A DNA stretch of 64,000 nucleotides, taken from positions 214,399 through 278,398 of the forward strand of contig JBBRYB010000002.1 in assembly GCA_038238115.1 (NCBI GenBank), read 5' to 3'. Numbering within the stretch: position 1 is the stretch's first letter; every line of letters starts with the position of its first letter. Source of the stretch: JBBRYB01 sp038238115. Its GTDB lineage: Bacteria > Actinomycetota > Actinomycetes > Propionibacteriales > Nocardioidaceae. The notes beneath the pieces are model-generated. The model worked only from the letters and a program-made list of their open reading frames with translations. It searched no databases and had not been told where the DNA came from. Of this stretch, positions 58,954-64,000 are shown one piece after another. Both the position numbers and the translations under genes were made by a program.

Positions 58954-59669
58954 TGGCTCCTCTTCCCACCGGTAGCACGATTCGGCGAGATGCCGGACTC
59001 TATGGGTATGAGCGCGCGCTGCGCCGGGTCGGCCTGGAGCCGGTCGCCGGCGTCGACGAGGCGGGTCGGGGCGCCTGCGCCGGTCCGCTCGTCGCCGCGG
59101 CTGCCGTCTTGGCAGACGGTCCCGCGGGCATCATTCCTGGTCTTGCGGACTCCAAGCTGCTCAGCCCGGCTGCGAGGGAGCGCTGCTACGCCCACATCGT
59201 GCGCCGCGCGGTCACCTGGTCGGTGGTCGTGATCGAATCCAGCGAGTGTGACCAGCTCGGCATGCACGTCGCCAACGTGGAGGCGCTGAGACGCGCGCTG
59301 GCCAGGCTGGAGCAACGCCCGAGCTACGTACTGACGGATGGCTTCCCGGTCGACGGCCTGGGAGCACCCGGACTGGCCGTGTGGAAGGGCGACCGGGTCG
59401 CCGGGTGCATCGCGGCGGCCTCCGTCATCGCCAAGGTGACCCGCGACCGGATCATGACGGAGTTGCACGCCGACTATCCCCAGTACGACTTCGCGATCCA
59501 CAAGGGGTACGTCACGCAAGAGCATCAACATGCGCTCGAGGCGCACGGTCCCTGTCCACAGCATCGCCGGCGCTTCGTCAACGTACGACGTGTGGGTGGC
59601 ATCGAGATCGTGGAAGTCAGGGCCGACCATGACGACCAGATACGAGACGAGGCAGGATTCATCTCATGA
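58953..59669 (+). CDS. rnhB: Ribonuclease HII
   Basis: Removes ribonucleotides from DNA and RNA primers. The catalytic VAGVDEAGRGACAGPLVAA block (about residues 31-49) and IAAASVIAKVTRDR with KGYVTQEHQHALEAHGP are typical of RNase HII. 238 residues. ATG 58953 overlaps the lepB stop (TGATG); a GTG at 58935 would begin inside lepB. DUF2469 overlaps its stop by four bases. Confidence 0.95.
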   Translation: MAPLPTGSTIRRDAGLYGYERALRRVGLEPVAGVDEAGRGACAGPLVAAAAVLADGPAGIIPGLADSKLLSPAARERCYAHIVRRAVTWSVVVIESSECDQLGMHVANVEALRRALARLEQRPSYVLTDGFPVDGLGAPGLAVWKGDRVAGCIAAASVIAKVTRDRIMTELHADYPQYDFAIHKGYVTQEHQHALEAHGPCPQHRRRFVNVRRVGGIEIVEVRADHDDQIRDEAGFIS

Positions 59670-59974
59670 GCGCTGAGGACCTCGAGAAGTACGAGACCGA
59701 GATGGAGCTCCACCTCTACCGCGAGTACCGCGACGTGGTGGCCATCTTCAAGTACGTCGTCGAGACCGACCGTCGGTTCTACTTGTGCAACGCCGTGGAC
59801 CTCAAGGTGCGCACCGAGGCGGGCGACGCCTACTTCGAGGTGACGATGGCCGACGCCTGGGTGTGGGACATGTATCGCCCGGCGCGCTTCGCCAAGAACG
59901 TCAAGGTCGTCACGTTCAAGGACGTCAACATCGAAGAGCTGTCCAAGGCCGAACTGGAGCCGCCCAAACCCTGA
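59666..59974 (+). CDS. DUF2469-family protein
   Basis: A 102-residue conserved actinobacterial protein of unknown function. The sequence begins MSAEDLEKYETEMELHLYRE and continues VVAIFKYVVETDRRFYLCN; it is always found, to my recollection, between rnhB and yraN. ATG 59666 overlaps the rnhB stop (ATGA). The 153 bases to yraN hold no further gene. Confidence 0.92.
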   Translation: MSAEDLEKYETEMELHLYREYRDVVAIFKYVVETDRRFYLCNAVDLKVRTEAGDAYFEVTMADAWVWDMYRPARFAKNVKVVTFKDVNIEELSKAELEPPKP

Positions 59975-60127
59975 TCGCCGGCTCATGCCGTTGCTTGAGT
60001 AAGCCGCTGGCACTACGGGACCAGGGCTCGTCCACCGGCGGCCGTCCACGGTGTCCGTCGTCCACACGTCTCCGCACGGGCTTTCGCCCGCGTCCGCTGC
60101 GCTGCACAGTGGCCGTGGAGGTGGACC

Positions 60128-60496
60128 ATGATGACGACCCACGCGCAGCGCCGCGCCCTGGGCGACTTCGGGGAGCGGCTGGCCGTGCGCTATCTGGAGC
60201 AGCACGGCCTGGTCGTGCTCGAACGCAACTGGAGATGTGCCCGAGGAGAGCTCGACATCGTCGCCGCCGACGCGGGCGTGCTTGTCGGCTGCGAGGTCAA
60301 GACGCGCAGCAGCGACCGGTTCGGCACGCCACTCGAGGCGATCACGCCCGACAAGTACGCCCGTCTGCACCGGCTCGTCCAGACCTGGGCGAACGAGCAT
60401 GCTCGCGACCACGACCGATTCCGGGTCGACGTCGTCTCGGTGGTGCGACAGCGGCGAGGCCCCGCCACCGTCGAGCACCTCGTGGGAGTGGTGTGA
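60128..60496 (+). CDS. yraN: YraN-family endonuclease-like protein
   Basis: A 122-residue restriction-endonuclease-fold protein. RNWRCARGELDIVAADAG and VGCEVKTRSSDRFG show the E/D-x(n)-ExK nuclease motif typical of UPF0102/YraN. Function is unclear but it is linked to DNA processing and sits in the conserved order yraN-yifB-dprA. The start is ATG 60128 or 60131. yifB begins the base after its stop. Confidence 0.92.
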   Translation: MMTTHAQRRALGDFGERLAVRYLEQHGLVVLERNWRCARGELDIVAADAGVLVGCEVKTRSSDRFGTPLEAITPDKYARLHRLVQTWANEHARDHDRFRVDVVSVVRQRRGPATVEHLVGVV

Positions 60497-62077
60497 ATGG
60501 CGACGGGGATGGCCTACTCCGTTGCACTCGAGGGCGTCACCGGCCGGCTCGTGGCGATCGAGGCTGACATCAGCGACGGCGTCCCGGGCTGGTCGCTCAC
60601 CGGACTGCCCGACGCCTGCGTGGCAGAGGCGCGGGACCGCTGTCGAGCGGCCATGGTCAACAGCGGGCAGAGGTGGCCCGACCGGCGGATCACCGTTGCC
60701 ATGTATCCCGCCGACGTGCGCAAGTCCGGCACGCACTACGACCTCGCCATCGCGCTGGCGCTGCTGGTCGCCAAGGGTGCTGTGAAGGAGCACCGGCTGC
60801 GTCGCGCCGCCGTCTTCGGTGAGCTCGTGCTCGACGGGCGCGTGCGTGCCGTGCCGGGCATCCTCCCCGGTGTGCTCGCGGCCGCCGACGCGGGCCTTGA
60901 CAGGGTCGTGGTGCCGGCCGCCAACGTGGCCGAGGCGAAGCTTGTCGAAGGGATCGAGATCATCGGTGTCGCGTCGTTACGCGAGTGCATGGCGATCGTC
61001 TCCGATCAGCCGCCCCCGCCTGAGCCGGACTACGCGCCGCTGCATGATGGTCTGGGCGTCGGGCGCCGTCGCGCGGTGCGACACGAGCTGACCGACCTCG
61101 TCGACGTACGTGGTCAGGCCGGTGCTCGATGGTGCATCGAGGTGGCTGCCGCCGGTGGCCACCATCTCTTCCTCGAAGGCCCGCCGGGAGCGGGCAAGAC
61201 CATGCTGGCCGAGCGCTTCACAGCGTTGCTCCCCGACCTCGACCTGGCCCAGTCTCTCGAGGTCAGCACGATTCACTCCGTGGCCGGTCTACTCTCCCGC
61301 GACGACCCGCTGGTCAACCGACCTCCCTACATCGCTCCGCATCACAACGACACGGTGCCCGCAGTCATCGGAGGCGGCAGCCGGATGATCCGACCGGGCG
61401 CGATCAGCCTGGCGCACCTTGGCGTCCTCTTCATGGACGAAGCACCCGAGTTCAAGCCCTCGGTGCACGACGCGCTTCGGCAACCCCTGGAGAGTGGCGA
61501 GGTGTCCATCCGGCGCTCGGACGGCGCAGCCACGTTTCCAGCCCGGTTCCAGCTCCTGCTGGCCGCGAACCCGTGCGAATGCGGGCTCGCCATGACGAAG
61601 GGCGGGAACTGCACGTGCTCGCCGATGAAGCGCAGGCTCTACACCGCGCGGATCAGCGGGCCGGTGCGTGATCGCATCGACATCGTGCACAAGGTAGTCC
61701 CGGTGTCTCGGGCCGAGATGCGCCAGAGCGTCGGCGTCGAGGGTTCGACGGCTGCGGTGTCGGCGCGCGTGTTCGCAGCCCGGGACCGCCAGCGCCGCCG
61801 GCTCCTGGAGACCCCATGGACAACCAACGCAGAGGTGCCCGGCTTCGAGTTTCGCCGCCACTGTGCCCTCGACGCCGACTCGGCGCGCGAGATCGAGAAC
61901 GCGGTGGCCGAGGGAAAGCTGACCCAGCGCGGCGCCGACCGGGTGGCGCGCATCGCCTGGACGATCGCCGACCTCACCGGCCGGGACACTCCTGACGTCC
62001 ATCACACGCGACAGGCCCTCACGCTTCGCAGCGACACCCTGTTCGGTCAGGTGCCGCGCGTGGGATACGTGGCATGA
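60497..62077 (+). CDS. comM: YifB/ComM-like Mg-chelatase AAA+ ATPase
   Basis: A 526-residue AAA+ protein with an N-terminal Lon-like domain (SGTHYDLAIALALL) and a central ATPase. Walker A is FLEGPPGAGKTMLAERFTAL (about 225-244); HLGVLFMDEAPEFKPSV is Walker B. A C-terminal Mg-chelatase domain carries a zinc-like Cys block (CECGLAMTKGGNCTC). In naturally competent bacteria ComM is a branch-migration helicase; neighbouring dprA supports a DNA-uptake or recombination link. It overlaps dprA by 4 bases. Confidence 0.94.
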   Translation: MATGMAYSVALEGVTGRLVAIEADISDGVPGWSLTGLPDACVAEARDRCRAAMVNSGQRWPDRRITVAMYPADVRKSGTHYDLAIALALLVAKGAVKEHRLRRAAVFGELVLDGRVRAVPGILPGVLAAADAGLDRVVVPAANVAEAKLVEGIEIIGVASLRECMAIVSDQPPPPEPDYAPLHDGLGVGRRRAVRHELTDLVDVRGQAGARWCIEVAAAGGHHLFLEGPPGAGKTMLAERFTALLPDLDLAQSLEVSTIHSVAGLLSRDDPLVNRPPYIAPHHNDTVPAVIGGGSRMIRPGAISLAHLGVLFMDEAPEFKPSVHDALRQPLESGEVSIRRSDGAATFPARFQLLLAANPCECGLAMTKGGNCTCSPMKRRLYTARISGPVRDRIDIVHKVVPVSRAEMRQSVGVEGSTAAVSARVFAARDRQRRRLLETPWTTNAEVPGFEFRRHCALDADSAREIENAVAEGKLTQRGADRVARIAWTIADLTGRDTPDVHHTRQALTLRSDTLFGQVPRVGYVA

Positions 62078-63210
62078 CTGTCGACGCCGCCGAGCGACGC
62101 GCTCGGATGGTGATGAGCCGGGTCTGTGAGCCCGGGGATGCCGAAGCGTGCCGTCTGGTGCGCGACTACTCGGCGGTCGACCTGCTCAACCGTCTTGGCC
62201 GCGCCGTCGGCTCGGCACGGTCCAAGGTCTCCGACTGGGCTGAACGGCTGCCGCTGGCGGACTTCGACGAGATCGCGACGAGGGCTGATCGGGTCAGCGC
62301 ACGCTTTGTCTGTCCGGGCGACGATGAGTGGCCGGAACGCCTCAATGACCTCGTCCGGCTCGAGGGACAGCGTGGCGAGCGCAGGGGTGGTTCGCCGTTC
62401 GGATTGTGGGTGCGCGGCGGTGGCCATCTGCGCCGTGTGGCGGAGCGTTCCGTTGCGCTCGTCGGTGCACGAGCCGCGACGACGTACGGCGAACACGTGG
62501 CCGGCGAGCTCGCCTTCGCCTGCGGCGACCTGGGCTTCGTCGCCATCTCCGGCGGCGCCTACGGTATCGATGCGGCCGCCCACCGCGGTGCGCTCTCTCG
62601 GGATGGGCAAACGGTGTCGGTCCTGGCCGGGGGAGTCGACCGGCTCTACCCGGCCGGCAACTCCCATCTGCTCAGACAGGTCGCGCGCGACGGCGTACTC
62701 GTCAGTGAGGCTGCGCCGGGTTGCGCGCCGAGCAAGTCCCGCTTCCTGGTCCGCAACCGGCTGATCGCGGCGCTGAGCCTGGGCACTGTGGTCGTCGAGG
62801 CTGGTCTGCGCAGCGGCTCATTGAACACCGCGCGCTGGGCGATGGATCTCGACCGAGGCGTCATGGGCGTCCCCGGCCCGATCACGTCGACGGCCGCGGC
62901 CGGAGTTCACGAACTGCTACGCCAGCCCGGGTCGCTGCTCGTGACGGACGGGGGCGAGGTTGTCGAGCACGTCTCAACGATCGGACAGGCACTGGCTCCG
63001 CGCAAGGTCGGCGCTGTGCGGTCGCTCGACCGCCTGGGCCTGCGTGCGCGTCGGGTGCTCGACGCCGTTCCCCGGCACCGGGCCGCCTCGTCACTGTCGA
63101 TCGCCCGGGCAGCGGGCGTGTGTCACGAGGAGGTCTCGGCGCTTCTGGACGACCTCGCGGCCCTCGGGGCCGTGACGGTGGTTGACGGGGGGTGGAAGCT
63201 GGCTGACTGA
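62074..63210 (+). CDS. dprA: DNA processing protein DprA
   Basis: Loads RecA onto incoming single-stranded DNA during transformation. 378 residues with a Rossmann-like core: LVGARAATTYGEHVAGELA (about 129-147), AISGGAYGIDAAAHRGAL and NSHLLRQVARDGVLVSEAAP. A C-terminal winged-helix-like domain follows (about 318-378). The ATG overlaps the comM stop. No other competence gene is in the window; the presence of dprA alone does not prove transformability. Confidence 0.94.
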   Translation: MTVDAAERRARMVMSRVCEPGDAEACRLVRDYSAVDLLNRLGRAVGSARSKVSDWAERLPLADFDEIATRADRVSARFVCPGDDEWPERLNDLVRLEGQRGERRGGSPFGLWVRGGGHLRRVAERSVALVGARAATTYGEHVAGELAFACGDLGFVAISGGAYGIDAAAHRGALSRDGQTVSVLAGGVDRLYPAGNSHLLRQVARDGVLVSEAAPGCAPSKSRFLVRNRLIAALSLGTVVVEAGLRSGSLNTARWAMDLDRGVMGVPGPITSTAAAGVHELLRQPGSLLVTDGGEVVEHVSTIGQALAPRKVGAVRSLDRLGLRARRVLDAVPRHRAASSLSIARAAGVCHEEVSALLDDLAALGAVTVVDGGWKLAD

Positions 63211-63434
63211 TGATGCTTGGCCGGACAAGTGCCGCGTGAGGCAACGTGTGTGCGCTTGACCACCTCACCCAGCCTTTGATCCTGCGCGCCTCCTTCGTCC
63301 AGCAGCAAATGCGTGGCGAACGGATGATATTGAGAAGTCGGTGGAGCGCCCCTGTCGAAGGCCCTCGTTTCCGGTCACGAGAACGAGTCGAAACAGTGAG
63401 CGAACTCGCCTCACGGTGTCCGCGAGTGCCTCGC

Positions 63435-64000
<566 letters not shown>

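Overview
The window is one contiguous piece of a high-GC actinobacterial chromosome and is almost entirely housekeeping sequence. GC is roughly 70 percent, start codons are often GTG or TTG, and several transcripts look leaderless. Gene content points to the Propionibacteriales, probably a Nocardioidaceae-like organism: an NdgR-type IclR regulator divergent from leuCD, HU with a long lysine-rich tail, coenzyme F420 genes, non-discriminating GluRS next to tRNA-Gln and tRNA-Glu, and rpsP-khpA-rimM-trmD-rplS-lepB-lepB-rnhB-DUF2469-yraN-yifB-dprA in order. The placement is inferred from synteny and recalled family traits; no database was searched.

Layout. 1-9.4 kb: 3' end of serA, an O-methyltransferase-like gene, a probable leader-peptide attenuator, a 45-aa ORF, leuB-ilvE, a second leader peptide with a terminator, cimA, a fumarylacetoacetase-family gene, gltX and a CPBP protease. 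9.5-15 kb: two tRNAs with a terminator, then HIT, F420/PPOX, winged-helix, SRPBCC, alkA and ogt genes. 15-23.5 kb: ndgR<>leuCD, hupB, cofC, plsC-gpsA, a Cys/Met-metabolism PLP enzyme, ddl. 23.5-30 kb: DUF3515, an Lrp-type sensor domain, thiL, a P1 peptidase, an HDAC-like gene, an EamA transporter bracketed by 21-bp repeats, rpmB, and a lower-GC stretch with gene-like fragments. 30-44 kb: DAK2-recG, rsmD-coaD, a coiled-coil gene, yceD-rpmF-rnc-mutM, smc, ftsY. 44-50.4 kb: an MpaB-type gene, amt-glnB-glnD, ffh. 50.7-53.1 kb: an amidohydrolase and formaldehyde dehydrogenase. 53.5-63.2 kb: the rpsP to dprA block. The window ends inside a UvrA-like gene.

How the genes work together. leuB, ilvE, cimA, leuC and leuD are branched-chain amino-acid genes, and each cluster has its own apparent control: two leader peptides carrying branched-chain residues (one before leuB-ilvE, one with paired Ile codons before cimA) and an NdgR regulator facing leuCD. 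amt-glnB-glnD is the ammonium/PII signalling operon. ftsY and ffh are the two GTPases of the SRP pathway. yceD-rpmF-rnc and rpsP-khpA-rimM-trmD-rplS are ribosome and RNA-maturation operons. alkA, ogt, mutM, recG, dprA, rnhB and the UvrA-like gene serve DNA repair and recombination.

I saw no prophage, insertion sequence, CRISPR array, defence island or biosynthetic cluster. The most unusual items are the two candidate attenuators; a GlnD lacking its C-terminal ACT domains and ending inside a dispersed repeat; a TrmD-GNAT fusion; an S16 protein with a very long acidic tail; three families of short dispersed intergenic repeats; and a low-GC patch at 29.6-30.1 kb.
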